From the NCBI GenBank assembly GCA_039545355.1, contig BCJJ01000005.1:1725447-1789446 (forward strand): a stretch of 64,000 nucleotides of DNA. Reading direction: 5' to 3'. The DNA is from Trichosporon coremiiforme (lineage: Eukaryota; Basidiomycota; Tremellomycetes; Trichosporonales; Trichosporonaceae). The position numbers were made by a program, and so were the translations under genes. The notes under the pieces are model-generated. The model ran no database searches. It was not told the origin of the DNA and was given only the letters and a program-made list of their open reading frames with translations. The first letter of the stretch is position 1. Each line of letters starts with the position of its first letter. This document shows, in pieces, positions 48,898 through 61,600 of the stretch.

Positions 48898-49155
48898 GGT
48901 GTCGCCTTCCTTCTTCAAATTCGTGCCAAGTGCAGTTCAGCCTCGTCAAACGTTCGACTTTGTTATTGTGGACCGTCACCCAGCGCGTCATCACTGTGAG
49001 TCCACGCACCACCGTGGGAATCTACGTGTTTCAAGCGGAGAGCACAGGGCATGTCCGCGTCCTGAGCCGGTTGCGTTCCTGGACAGCAACAACGTCGCTG
49101 GCTGCATTACTTTACGCGAGTTGAGCTACAACAACGACAACAAGCGACGCGCAAA
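48898..49155. promoter_or_regulatory. Bidirectional promoter, dynactin p25 / VPS53
   Basis: 258 bp separate the two divergent ATGs. Both products act in endosome trafficking, so co-regulation is possible. No specific site was identified. Confidence 0.4.
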
Positions 49156-51808
49156 ATGGCGGATTCGAGCGTCGCGATGGCGCGTCTCGGGCAGGAGTTT
49201 CATGACTGTGAGTTGGTCGGGGCTGCTGAGCCACGAGCTTAGCCAGCCGAGTGCTGGCTACGAGGACTCGCAGCCAGGAGACCGCGGCATAGCTGGCGTC
49301 GAAGAATAAGCTGACAAACCCAGCCACGACGCTGTCGCACCACACGCAGATCCATGCGCGGTTACAGCTCGAAATTCTCGATGCGCGAGAAGAGATCGCA
49401 AGGCTGAAGGCGGAGCTCCGCGCCGACCAGGACCCGGAGCGGATGGGGCACATCCAACGCCAGATCGGTGTACGTAAGGCTCGCAGCTGCAAGTGCATTG
49501 CAACTGGGAGTGCAGCTGATGCAAGCCACCGCGGTGGATATACAGCTTGCTGACGCTTAACGCAGCATTTAATGACGCAAATCAACGCGATCCAGGAGAA
49601 GGCGGCGGAAGCCGAGGCGATCGTGAAAGCCATCACGAGCGATATCCAGCGCTTAGACGTTGCGAAGCGGAATCTGACGCGGACGATGCAGACGCTGGAG
49701 CGATGGAGTATGCTGAGTGAGTGTTGCCGAATGGTGCGGATCACCGTGCTACCGTGTTACGTACATCGAGCTGACGACAGAAACGGCACAGGCACACCTG
49801 CACTCGCTCCTCCCGACGACGCGGTACGCGGAGATGGCGCAGGCGTTGGCGGCGGTGACGCAGTTGTTGGAGCCGCTGCGGCCGCTCGCGACGATTGGCG
49901 AGATTGCTGCTGTCTTCAAGGCGGCCGAGACGGACCGGAAGGCGCTGCAGGAGAAGGTGAACAGCGAGATGGAGGGTGTTGTAAGCTATTGACCGCTGGT
50001 AATGAACTGACCCCAGCTTCACGAATGACCCTAGCAAACCACCGGACCGCGCGATCGTCGGCCCAGCGTGCCAGGTGATCGAGGTGCTTGGCGGCGACTA
50101 CCGGAAACACATCATCGAGCGGTACATCCAGCTGCAGCTGCAGGACTACCGGCGGATCTTCCGGTCGACGGATGAGGCAGGACAGCTCGACAACGTGCCG
50201 CGGCGGTATGCATGGTTCCGACGTGTGCTGAAGGCGCACGACGAGGAGTCTGGCTCTCTCTTCCCCGAAACCTGGGAGGTTGCCCGTCTCCTCGTCGCCA
50301 GCTTCGCGGACAGCACGCGCACAGACCTGACAAACGTGCTGCTCAAGACGCCGCCGTCGGTGACCGTCCTCCTCGACGCGCTCCAGGCCACGCTCGACTT
50401 TGAGGCGACATACGCGCGTCGCTTCGGCTGCTCCTTCGAGGACATCACGGACCGGCTCGAGGCGCTGAACGCGCCGCAACAGCGGTTCACGATCAGCAGT
50501 GCTTTCGACGCGCACTTCGGCATATTCGTCGATGCGCAGGACAAGGCTATCGCGGACACACTGGGTCCGCACCGGGGTATGCGCAGCCGCGCCTCCTTCG
50601 AAGGAGTGAGTAACGACGATGAAGGTGCGACCGCGCTCGTCCTACCGAGCTCCATGGAGCTGTTCCACGTGTACCGCGCCGCTCTCGACAAGTGCTCGCA
50701 GTACACGACAGGCGAGCCGCTGCAGCGCCTCGCACGCGTGTTCGCAAAGTGGCTCAAGGTGTACAGCGACGACGTGCTTCTGGCGAGCATGAAGAAGCCA
50801 GCGCCTACCGACTTCCTCGCGCGCCGATCGGTTGAAGGACGAAGCGATCTCGCCGAGGTACGCAACGCGTGCATGGTGCTGAACACGGCTGAGTATTGCC
50901 TGAACACGGGCGTGCAGTTAGAGGACCTGGTGAAGGAGAAGATCAAGCCAGAGTTAGCGGACAGCATCTCGTTCCAGGACGAGCGGGACGGGTTCAACGG
51001 CGCGATTGCGCAGTGCCTCTCGCTCATCCTGAAGGAGCTCGAGACTGCCGTCGAGCCTTCGTTTGCGGCCATGCTGCGCACGCCGTGGAAGGACCTCGAG
51101 AACGTCTCGGGCCGCTCGGCTTACATCGTCGACCTGGTCGGCAGCGTGAAGGAGATCGCGGCCGTCGTGGGCACGCGCACAGCGAGCCCCAAGTACGTGC
51201 GCAACTTCAGCGACAAGTGCGTCAACCTGATCATGGGGCGGTTCACTTCTGCCATCGTGCGCTCGCGCCCGCTCAAGAAGATCGGCGCCGAGCAGCTCCT
51301 CCTCGACATCTCCGCCGTCAAGGGGTGCCTCTTAGAGCTGCCGCCGCAGGAACAGGGCGAGAAGTCGCATCAGCACAAGAAGTACATCGCCAAGGTGACC
51401 AAGGCCACGGGCGAGCTCGAGACCATGCTCAAGGTCATCCTCGCGCCCGACGAGGTGCCAGAGGGCTTTGTCCAGAACTACTGCCTGTTAATTGGAGACA
51501 GAAGCTTCTCCAACTTCCAGAAGATCCTCGATCTGAAGGGTACCCTCAAGGGCGAGCAGCTCCAGAAGCTCCTCGACATCTTCCTCGCCGTGACGCGCAC
51601 GAAGGACGACCTCGAGGACTCATCCTTCCTGACGAAACTGGACATGGACGAGAGGACGACGACGGGCCCGACTGTCGGCGACGGCCTCTTCTCCAGCGGC
51701 AACACGACTCCGACCCTTGGTCTCGGCAACAAGGCGCCGGATCGCACCGAGACGCCCAAGGCGTTTGGCGACTTCCGCAAGTTCTTTAGGCGAGACACCC
51801 ATTCATAA
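49156..51808 (+). CDS. VPS53: Vps53, GARP/EARP tethering complex subunit
   Basis: Proposed exons: 49156-49207, 49324-49469, 49566-49716, 49781-49980 and 50017 (or 50075)-51808. The N-terminal half is coiled coil (HLMTQINAIQEKAAEAEAIV, TSDIQRLDVAKRNLTRTM, LEPLRPLATIGEIAAVFKA). Then come the Vps53 signatures GGDYRKHIIERYIQLQLQDY, RRIFRSTDEAGQLDNVPRRY, AWFRRVLKAHDEESGSLFP and ALQATLDFEATYARRFGC. GARP tethers endosome-derived vesicles at the trans-Golgi. The junction after 49980 is a problem: the exon beginning FTNDPSKPPDR, which contains the conserved GPACQVIEVLGG, needs phase 2, but exon 4 ends in phase 0. Using the acceptor before 50075 restores frame (760 residues) but removes about 19 residues. 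The usual NRLFPxEQSL N-terminus is not visible. Confidence 0.85.
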
Positions 51809-52307
51809 ACATAGACTGCGGCGAGAGACTCTCTGTCTCTTGTTGCTCCCAACTCTTAATGTATACAGTTTTTTCACATACTCGCTACTCGCTGCTATGT
51901 ATCTCTCTCCCCGCGCGTGCTTTCGCTGCTTTTCGGCGCATAGGCTTGCACATTGTAGACAGATAGATGGTGGGGCGGGCGGCCGCGCACGCTTCCAGAG
52001 CGTGGCCCGCCTCGCCGGCGTTGACTTCTTGATCCCAAACATATGAGCGAGGGCGACAAGCGCGACCGCCGTCCGCACTCCCCCTCGCTCGTCGCACTTG
52101 TCAATGTCCGTGTATATGGAACAGTGGTGGCGTCGACCCTGTGCTGTATTGATGGCCGCGGTGGTAGCGTGGGAGCTGGTAAAGGCACCCGTGGAGAATC
52201 GTGTTTGTGTGTATTGATGATGTGTGTGTGTGATGCGTGTGAGAGGAGACTGAATGGATGTTTGATGTTTGATGGATGATTGATGATTGTTCTAGATGAC
52301 GTGTGTC
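51809..52307. other. Convergent 3' intergenic region
   Basis: 499 bp between the Vps53 and RFX stops. It includes TG/GATG-rich simple sequence at about 52200-52285. No gene is supported. Confidence 0.4.
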
Positions 52308-55300
52308 TCAGAGGTAGCCCCCCATGTTCGTATTCCCCGATGGCCCCGCAATGCCGCCGACACCAGGTCCAGTCGCGCTTGTCGCCATCCCACTCTGGGT
52401 GAATGCGGGTCGAGGTGTAATGGCACTGGCGTCGAGCGCGTTCACCGAGTTGTAGCTGGCTGAGACAGTGTCGATGGCTAGGTTCGGGCCAGAGTACGAG
52501 TGGGAGTGCGAGTGGCTGCTGCTACTTCTCGTGCTCTGACCGATCCCGACACCGACGCCGACAGCGCCTACGCCTGCGATCATCGTGTTCGGGTCGATGT
52601 TGGTGGAGGGCGGGTTGGGGGTGGGGTTCGAAGTCGAAGTTGAAAGAGAGGGGCTCTCCTTGACGTTGGAGGGCGAAGCAGACAAGGTCGAGGGAGGGTT
52701 CTTGGGACAGAAGACCTCCTGTCGGTAGCATGCGATCTGAAGGTAGTCGTCGATCCACGTCTTGAGGAGCTGGAACCAGCCGAAGGAGACGTCCGACTTC
52801 AAGCAGAGAAGTCGCATGACTTGTGAAGTCACATAGACACCTTTCGGGATGATTGACCTCCTGGGACTGGTGTTGTGGATGTTGGCGAGTGTGCTGTCGA
52901 CGACCTCGGCGAGCTTCTCAGTAGGGTGGTATGTATTATAACAGGTGGGTAGGTTGAGCAGCCAGGACTGGAAACTGGTAACGGCGGATTCCACAAGGGA
53001 CTCGTTGCAGTCGCAAGTCAGGGCTGTCTGCTTGATGATAAAATTGGAATCGACCGTTTGCTGCCATGAAGAAATCATAGTCGTCAAATGGTCGGGATCC
53101 GAAAGAACGGGGTTGATCGCAGTTGTGATCTGGTAGAGGTTGAGGATACGAGCTGGAGATAAGAGTTGGCGCCGCACGATCGGGGAATAAAAGACCAGAC
53201 GACCGTTATCGGTCGCCTCGATCGGTGACTTACACATCAATTGGCTACAATGATTTCCTAATTCAACAAGAGGTCCAGAAACTTCAGGTGGTAACAAAGC
53301 CAAGGACTCGGAAACCATTTTGCCGAAATTCAGAGCAAGAAGGGAAAGGGAAGCATGGGCTTGAGGCTGAATGGGTTGGAGGATCTTATCGACAAGTTTC
53401 AATATACAATGCTACAACAGGAGTCAGTTACGAGGAAGCGCAGATAGACTAACGTCGAACGACATGGCGGTGGCATCAGCCATCATTGTCGAAACGGGAG
53501 GCTGTGACGCTGCCTGTAACTGATCCGCTGGAGTGTGATCCCAGAAAGTGCGATACTGCGAAGCGCGTCAGCCGCATGCACTTTGGTTCCAGGATGGCGC
53601 CGGCAGACTCACGTTGCTATCGAACTGGTCGAACTGCTGGCCCGCAACACACTGGGCTAGAGTGTCTTGCTGCTGGACGAATCGGTTCCAGAAGGCCATG
53701 GCACTAGGATTTGAGTTGGCGGGAAGAGCGGGAAATGGCGGCGGAACATTGTGACCTCCGTCAATCTGCACGCCGGTTGGTGCACCCGTCGTGACCCCAG
53801 AAATGCCAGAGGGCGCTGACTGGCTGACCATGTATGCCGGACGCGCTGATCGGATGACAAGCGACTCATCGCTCGACGACGACCGCGAGCGGTGGCTCAG
53901 CGGAAACGGCTGCCCAGGCTGGCCGAACAGGATGCCTCCAAAACGGCTTCCCTCGGACAGGTGGCCGATGTCATCGTCGTCGTCATCCTCCTTGGAGTCG
54001 TCCTCGGTAAGGACCTCTTGCTCTCCGGCATCCTCGGAGCCAAAGTCGCCGTCAGGAGGAGCGATGTGGAGCTGGCCGCTGGAGTCGCCGTAGGCATTCA
54101 GACGCTGCGCCTCGGTAGAGATCGCGGGGCGAAGCGACACGTAGTGGTACTTGGAGTTGCCACGGACTCCGAGTCGGCGGGTGCGGATGCCGAGAAAGGT
54201 CGAGCGGACCACCTTGCCGAACGATGCTGAGTTGATTGGTCGCAGACCGAAATCCTTGCACGACATCGTGTACGAGTGGTACAGACCCTGTCTAGGGACG
54301 GTGAAGCCGTTAACAGGGGTGTAGCTCAGCTTGAGCCTAGCCGTTAGCAAGAGGCTGCCCACATGATGACTCACCACCGCTTTGCCCAGAACGCACGGGC
54401 TTTGCCATGTTGGCAAGGGGAGAGGCGTCGAACTTGCTCAGCCTTGGTCGCTAAGTCTGCACGGACCGCGCCTTCCCTTTCACTCGCAGAGCCAGAGAGT
54501 TCGAGATCGGCCTCTAAGAAGTCGAGGTTGTTCGTTGAGCTCTTGCCCAAAGAGAACGATCGGGCACGTCCGCGGGCAGCAACATGACCTCCACAGGGGA
54601 TCTCGAAAGGGGTAGAACTCGATCTGAATTGTAAGCTTTGACCCAGCACACGTCACATACCTTCGGTGCTCGAGCGTCATCTGGCCCATGTCCCCGGCGA
54701 TCATGTTTGTAGTGTTGGTGGACCATGTGCTTGCATTGCTGGCTGAGCTGTAGATGGAGGCGTCGTCCGCGTCAGACCTGGAGGAAGAGTCAGCTGCGCA
54801 GTCGATGGCGTCAACCCACTTGATGGACAGAGATCCAGACCTGGACGAGGCATGGTACGGCCCAGGACGACTGAAACCTCTGTCTCGGCCATGAATCTTA
54901 CCCATGAACGGGTAGTTTGGCCGCGATGGCTGGATGGAATTAGCATAAGTCACTTTCGTCATGATGCCGTATTTCGACCGCTCCGAACTTACGGGGAAGA
55001 CATTGGAGTTGCTTATAACAGGAGAGCTGAACAGAGTAGGAGGGACAGTGCCGGTCATGGGGGTGGGTGGGCACATGCTGACGCCGAGACCGATGCCCGG
55101 AGGGGCGGTCATCGGCTGGGGATTGGGGGTGATATTGCTCGTGTTCACCTGGAGCTTCGATCCTTCGGGGTGCTGCAGTTGCTGCGCGCCACCGTTGAAG
55201 AGCATTGGGCCGGGGCCAGTGAAGAGGTTGGCGGCGGCGGGCGCCACTGGGCTGGGGCCGGCGGACATGGACATCTGGCCGGGCTGGCTGTCGGGGTGGC

Positions 55301-55649
55301 TCTGGATCGAGAACGAACCCGAGCTGGAAGCGAGCGATGGGAGCGACGCGGTAGAGAACGAGTGGCTGTGTCCACCACCGCCCCCACCCCCGGGCTGCAT
55401 CGGCTGCTGTCCGAAGTTCATCTCACCACCTGGTCCTAACGTCCTTGCTGCTCCGAGTTGAGGAGTTCCGGGGACACCAGTACTTGTTGCTGGGCGGTTA
55501 TGGCCGGGCTGGGGGTTCTGGAAGGGTTGGTCAGAGGTCGCTGGAGAGAAGTGTGCTGGCAACTGAGATTGGAACAGGAATGGAGTTGCTTCGACCTGAC
55601 CTGGTTGGTAGTCACCTGGAAAGGGCGTGTCCGTGTAGTCCACCATCAT
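52308..55649 (-). CDS. RFX-family transcription factor
   Basis: Exons 55649-54993, 54929-54661, 54623-54375, 54336-53613, 53555-53454, 53411-53234 and 53152-52308 give 1007 residues. The first 370 residues are Gly/Ser/Pro/Gln-rich. The RFX winged helix (about 380-462) has RAFWAKRWLKLSYTPVNGFT, VPRQGLYHSYTMSCKDFGLR, PINSASFGKVVRSTFLGIRT and RRLGVRGNSKYHYVSLRP, which includes the X-box-contacting helix. An acidic run (DSKEDDDDDDIG) follows, then a C-terminal dimerisation-like helical region and a His/Ser-rich tail. Fungal RFX proteins act in DNA-damage response, cell cycle and morphogenesis. The last intron (53153-53233, 81 nt) is in frame and stop-free, so a longer isoform is possible. A Met-Met pair makes the start 55649 or 55646. 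Confidence 0.9.
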
Positions 55650-58600
55650 AGCAAGATGGCTTGTGCGGTTTGATACGCGATTGTGTAACGATCAAACTAT
55701 AAGCTCTTGGCCCTGCTGAACGCCTTGCTTGTGCTCGCGGCGTTCTTCGATTTCTTGTCTTGTGTACGGGTCGGAGGCTTCGGAGCGTGCGAGCGGACCG
55801 AGGTTCAGACACGACCGCACCGGTGTGCGTGTGTACGCGGGCGTATGTGTGGGTGTAGTGGTGGTGACTGAATTAGGTGCGAGTATGTGCTCTGGGCCGG
55901 CCAAGAGTCCACAGTCGACACAGATAATGTAGGGGTAGGCGATCGACGAGCGACTCTCGGGGGGTAGGGCCGGAGAGGGCTGTGCGACAAGAAATATGAA
56001 GTCTCTGTAAACGTTCAACGCTGGAAGAGATCTCGGAATGAAGAACGGCGAAGTATATAAGAAACGAGTAGGGAGAATGAAGAGAAACTGCCGAAGGGTG
56101 AGTGGAGATCGGAAAAAAGAAAGCAAGAAGGAGAAGGAGGAAGGATGAAGGATGAAGGAGGAAGGAGGAAGGAGGAAGGGGGGGAAGGCAGGATCGAGGG
56201 GATATACGATGAGGCGAGGAGGCGAGGAAGGTGTAACACCTTGCCCAGGTTAATGACGAGGGATGGATCCCGGCGCCTGGCAAGCCACGGGGCAAAGACT
56301 AGGTCGAGACTGCACGCCGACGCTGCTGCTTGCGCCAGTGCTGATGAGATCCGGCCTGGAAGTCCGAAGTCGCCGGGCGTACGAACTTACAATGCCGTAT
56401 GGTTGGCCGTATGGGGCAGAGCCACAGTGACTGGGCGCGGTCAGGCGGGCAGACCAAGGAGGAACGACAAGGCAGGGGGCCGAAGGGAACCTGAACCGTG
56501 GACCTGAACCTGGGCATCTGAGCCAAAGTCTGAGTGTATGTGACGTGCGTCTCACCCAGCGCTGTTGTGGTGGCGGTCGCGGTCGTGGGTACGTGAGTGT
56601 GCTGCTCTGTGTCAGGTGTGGAGGGAACGCAGGGAACTAGGGCTGGGAGCGAGTTGAAACAAGACGTTCGGAGCCCAGGCCATACAACCTGTTATAAATT
56701 AGGACTAGGACAAGGAACAACGCAGGGCAAGCAGGGCAGCAGAGGAGCTGCATGCACGATGTCAGGGCTGCTGCAGAGTAACAAGGGGAAGGAAGGACAT
56801 GAGGGCACGCTGTGGAGGGCAGCGAGGGCGGGCGGAGGGGCATAGTCGATGGTGGACTCGAGACATGAGGCAGGAGGCCCGTGACGTGAGCCGAGGGAAT
56901 GCCCGAGGACGGCCCAGGATCCAGGAGGGGTTAGAGAGTTCGAGGCGAGCGTCTCAGACCGAGACCCCGAAGAGCCAGCTGCGACATGCTACAGAGCCTG
57001 AGACCGTGCGCGAGACCGAGAGCCTTTCGCGAGCCTTTCGCAAGCCTGAATCTCTCGAGAGGAGTTCAGGGTCACCCAACCAGAAACAGGGTCCAGCTGC
57101 TCATCAAACAGAAGGTAATCATTCCATAGACCCTTGTCACTGTATTCCAGGCTCGTCCCAGGCTCGGTCCAAGCCGTCAGAGTTGTCAGAGCTCGTCCCA
57201 GGATCACCAGCGATCAGTCTAAGCTGTCCGTCCCTGGGATCAGCTGCACAAGTCGCAGACCTCGAGCCGTACCTCGCAGCGGCCGCTAGCCCTTGGCTGC
57301 CCTGGGGCAGCCCTTGGAGGTTGTCGCTTCCACGTTTGGTCGTGTTTCAGGTTGAAGCAAACGCAGTGGGTACGAGTGGGTGCGCTGTGGACATTGTGGA
57401 GAAGGCAGCGCTCATGCTCGCTGCTCGATCCCGCGACTTCACACACACTCGGAGTCATCCCATGTCATTTGTTGTCACTGATTGTCACTCCACTCGACCG
57501 CCCACCGGTGGTGCGCTGACGGATCCGGCAGAATAAAGCAGGCATGTGCTACGTAGGCAAACGCTTGCACTTGCGCATCGATGTCTGCTCTTCCCCTAGG
57601 GCGCTCTTGCTGTGCGCGGGGAGACAGGAGACCGGGGACGCCAGGAGGCTTCAGAGAAGCTTCACTGGAACGACCAGCCAACCAGGCCGCCGCTCCAAGC
57701 GCTCAAAGATCCAGGACAGGATACTAGAGCGACTCCAACGGTCAGCGGCGGGCGATGACTGGCCGAGCGAGTGGTACCGTGGCAAGCCGATGGCAGCCGG
57801 GCGTACGGCAGAATGCAGCTTGTACGGCATAGGACAAGGCAGTCGTCAGCGCCGACCGACCCGGCAGACCCGGAACAGCTGGAAGACAGAGATCCAAGGC
57901 CATTCCGAAAACTAGGTTCATCATTTTGTCATGTTCCAAGCTTGCTCAGGTCCCTGTATTCCCTAATCCAGTAATCAGACACATGCTACAATTCAACCAC
58001 AGCGCACGCGCGCCTCTGGGCAAGCCCAGAAGCAGGCTGCTTCGCCAGCCATAGGGCGCTTGCATCGCGAAAGCCCCCAACGGCCTCGTCGTACTCCTTC
58101 CAAGCGCTGGAGCTCTGGAGCTGAAGATCTCGAGAAATCTGGTGCACGAACACATGACCCAGGTACACGAGGTACAACCGCGAGAGTGTGTTCTCGACTT
58201 TTCCCTGGTCCGAGCCTCCGCCTCCGAACGGCGCAGGAATGCTGGAGCGCTTGGAAATCGGCATCTCGATCCTCGATCGTTATGGCTGGCATGCGTCGGG
58301 AGTTTGGGATATGGCTGGACGGCCGCGCGCTTACAGACCGGATCTTCATCGCCGCCGCATCACTTGCTGCGCGCCATCGGCACCGGGAGCTGGTGTGACA
58401 CGGTTCGGGTTCGGGGTCGGCTCGGACGGCGTGTCGCTTGCGGTGCTGGCTGCAGCGCGCAGCTTACGGGCGGTCTGCGGTCCAATGTTCAGTTGACGGA
58501 CCGTCAACTTAGCATGCGGCGAGCCATTGCGGGCCCGAACCCGCTCGCAGTCGCAGCGCATCACTGCAAAGAAAGATCATCGGTTCCTCGTTCCTCTCGA

Positions 58601-61600
58601 TTTCTCCAAACTGACATTGGCTGACAGCACGTCTCAAGCAATGCTCTCGAGAGACCGAGCAGCTGAGCAGCCAGCAGGACTAGTCCCTGGCCGAAAATTC
58701 ATCATTTGGTAAGCGTTTGTCACTCTTGCACTCTTGATCAGAAGCTGAGCTGCTCCGGATGACACAGCGGCGAGCGGAGTCCAGAACTCGGGGTGGAGCA
58801 GCATGCTCCCACGCTCCCAGCTCCATAGGCCGATGACCTCAGGTTAAAGGCAACCTCTGGTCGAAGGCAAGCTTTGGGCATTGTGCGTTTCGCATCGCAG
58901 TGACAGAAACTGGGTGCACCTGAAACGCAGGGGTAAAAACCATCAGTCGCCGCCGCTTGGAAGATCGAGGGTGGGGCTCCCCCACTGTCCCTCAGTCTCA
59001 CGTCTGAGGCGGCGGCGCTGCGTCTCAGATGAGGTGAGCCTTTACGGCTTACGGCCTTGCGTCTCACGGCCGCCTGGCGGTGGGGGCGTGCGATTGTTTA
59101 CAATTCGGTTTAACTTTCTCGGATTCGGAAGCACTTTCCTAATTGTTTACAACTCTGATGGGTCCGATTCTGAGCGCATAACATCCGAGGCGCGAACCGA
59201 GGCCGCAGCTGGCAGCTGATGGGCAGAAACGGCAGCCCCCGCTCGAGAGAGTAATGCGACGCAGGTGATCGGACCAGTTCCCATCGATCTTTCTGTCGCT
59301 TCCTTTGGGACGTCCTTTGGACCTCGTTGGGAAGCTTTCATAATTGACTCGTGTCGCGACCCTCTTTCTGGGCCGCTTCGGCTCTCTTCTTTGAATAGCA
59401 AGTTTTGCGCATGATTATGTAGTCGGCCGACGTCCGCGGTGCATCCTCCGTCCGTTCCGGAGACACGATGTAAGGAGCAGTCGGACGGTGCGTTTCTAGC
59501 TTTCTAGCTTAACAGTTCCAGATTTTGTGCACTTCGCACGCACCAGGACCCCAGACACAAGGCCCCGGGATGAAGCTTCCTTGCATCTGCTGACTATCGT
59601 CTTATCGCTGACCGTCGGACGGGACGGCATGATGCAAGCGCGGCTCGGAAACAAGTTGGCGCCGGAGTCCACCACACTGGTCGCTGCACTGCTATGCCGC
59701 GCGGGTGGGCTGGTGCGATTTAGGGGTTCGGTCCGGCGGTCTGCATCACGCTCACCGCGTCAGCTCTACCCTGCACATCAGGTCCGGGGTTGGCCCGTTG
59801 GTCTGTCAGTTGCACCGCGCCGTCGCATGAGCCTCACCGCCCCGAATCCCCTGGCGCCTCGGGCCATTCCCATCCCTTCAAGAAGTACGAATGAGCCCGC
59901 CCACTGGCAGAGCAAGTCATGAACGCACCCGAGAAGATGATTCCACAGGAGAAAAGCGTCACGCTTCTCCTGGCTGGAATCAGTCTCGCACCTCGTCAAG
60001 CTCTGGCCATCGCACCCAATTGCCAGCTGTCGCATGCAAGCATTTGCGCACCGCTCCTGCACAACTGACTGAAGACGATGATGCGTATCTCCTTCCTCTT
60101 CAGGCGATCTTTGGTGTTAGGGCAATTCACCGGAACCCCGGAATCCGGCCCGCCACCTGCCATCATTGAGCATCCAGAAATCTGAGACACCAGACACCTC
60201 GTGCTGACTGGTGTCGCAAGTCTTGCATGACGACTTGTTCTCGAGAGGGATTACTAATCCTCTTGTCCCAGCTTTGCTTGACTAAGCTCTAGCTCCACGA
60301 TCACGAGGTACGGTGCATCTTGTCATCTTGCTCCTTCCGTATGTCTGCATCAACAGCGAGGTCTGGCGGCTCGGTGGCGCGCGCAGTCGCGGCCAATATG
60401 GGGAGAGCTTGAGATGGCATGTCTTCTGGGCTCGATTTGCTTTCGGCATCGACGCCAGCGACAAAGGCAAGAAAACGGCACCGAAGCATGGGGGCCGTCT
60501 GTCCGAACACTGCACGCCCCACAGAAGGCCAGACAGTCTGAAGCATGTCGAAGAATGGAACAGCATGCGCCAAACGCTTGAAGCTTAGCGTGCCGGATGG
60601 CGATGCGATGGACCGATGCGTTACGGCCAGCGAAGCTCAGTCGGCGGGTGCCGGCGGGATCTCGAAGCTCGCCCCAGCGTTCGAGATCCTTGCTGCATAC
60701 CCCCCTTCAGTGCCACTGATCGGGGCATATCAGTTAGTCTGGGACCGCATGCTCAACGCGCGTGGCGAACGTGGTGAGTCGTCGTCTGCACATAACGCTC
60801 CGATTGGTGCTGCGGGAAGGTGTGTAAGCTGTTCGTAAGAACGAAGCTCAAGGGTTACAGGAAACCCAAGGGGAGGGGAAAAGAAGGTATACTCGGTACG
60901 AGTGAGGCTGTCCCTCAGCGCACAGCGAGGAGAATAGCCACGCCGCCGTAGCGGCGGTAGAGTTCGAGCCTAAGGCCTACCTCCCGCTCAGCCGGCCGGT
61001 GAACCGGATCGGATCTGGCCGGGGCTGGAGGCACCGAGCTTGCTTGGAAGTCTCGAGCTTGGAGCAGCCATTGCCACTTGAAGGCAAGCAGCCGGTAGAG
61101 TTTCCAGCATGACACTCGAGAAATCGAGCACGCAGGCTGTGCGGGCGCTAACGCCAAAAGCCTCGCCACCATCAGCGTCACTGTGATGAGCGCATGTTGC
61201 AATCGCAAACCCAGTACTGGCGCTCTCGTAAGATCCAGGACCAGCAGGTCCAACAGGTCGCAGGCTCTCGCCCCAGGTCCACAGGTGCGCTGCTCCTGTC
61301 CCAAAACCCCCCCGAGGAACGCAGAGGTACGTACAGAGGCAGGTACAGCCGTGCGTCGTGCATGTTCCAGAAGCCATATACGCACTCTCCCTCTGTGAGC
61401 ATCTGCGGATTCGAGGATTGGAGGATTTCGGACCACCCGACCAATTTCAGAGGCGTACGTTCATGCGTGCGACCTGGCACGCATGTCGCACCAGCGGCTC
61501 CGGTAAACTCTCTTGGTAGGCATTATCTGCGTACTCCCTTTCTTCCCTTCCTGAGCCTTCTGTGCGGATGAACGGCATGCGTCGGGCGCCTCGTGGAAGA

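Noticed and set aside
50146..51081. 311-codon minus-strand frame
   Set aside because: Antisense to VPS53 coding sequence with conserved motifs; no domain of its own.
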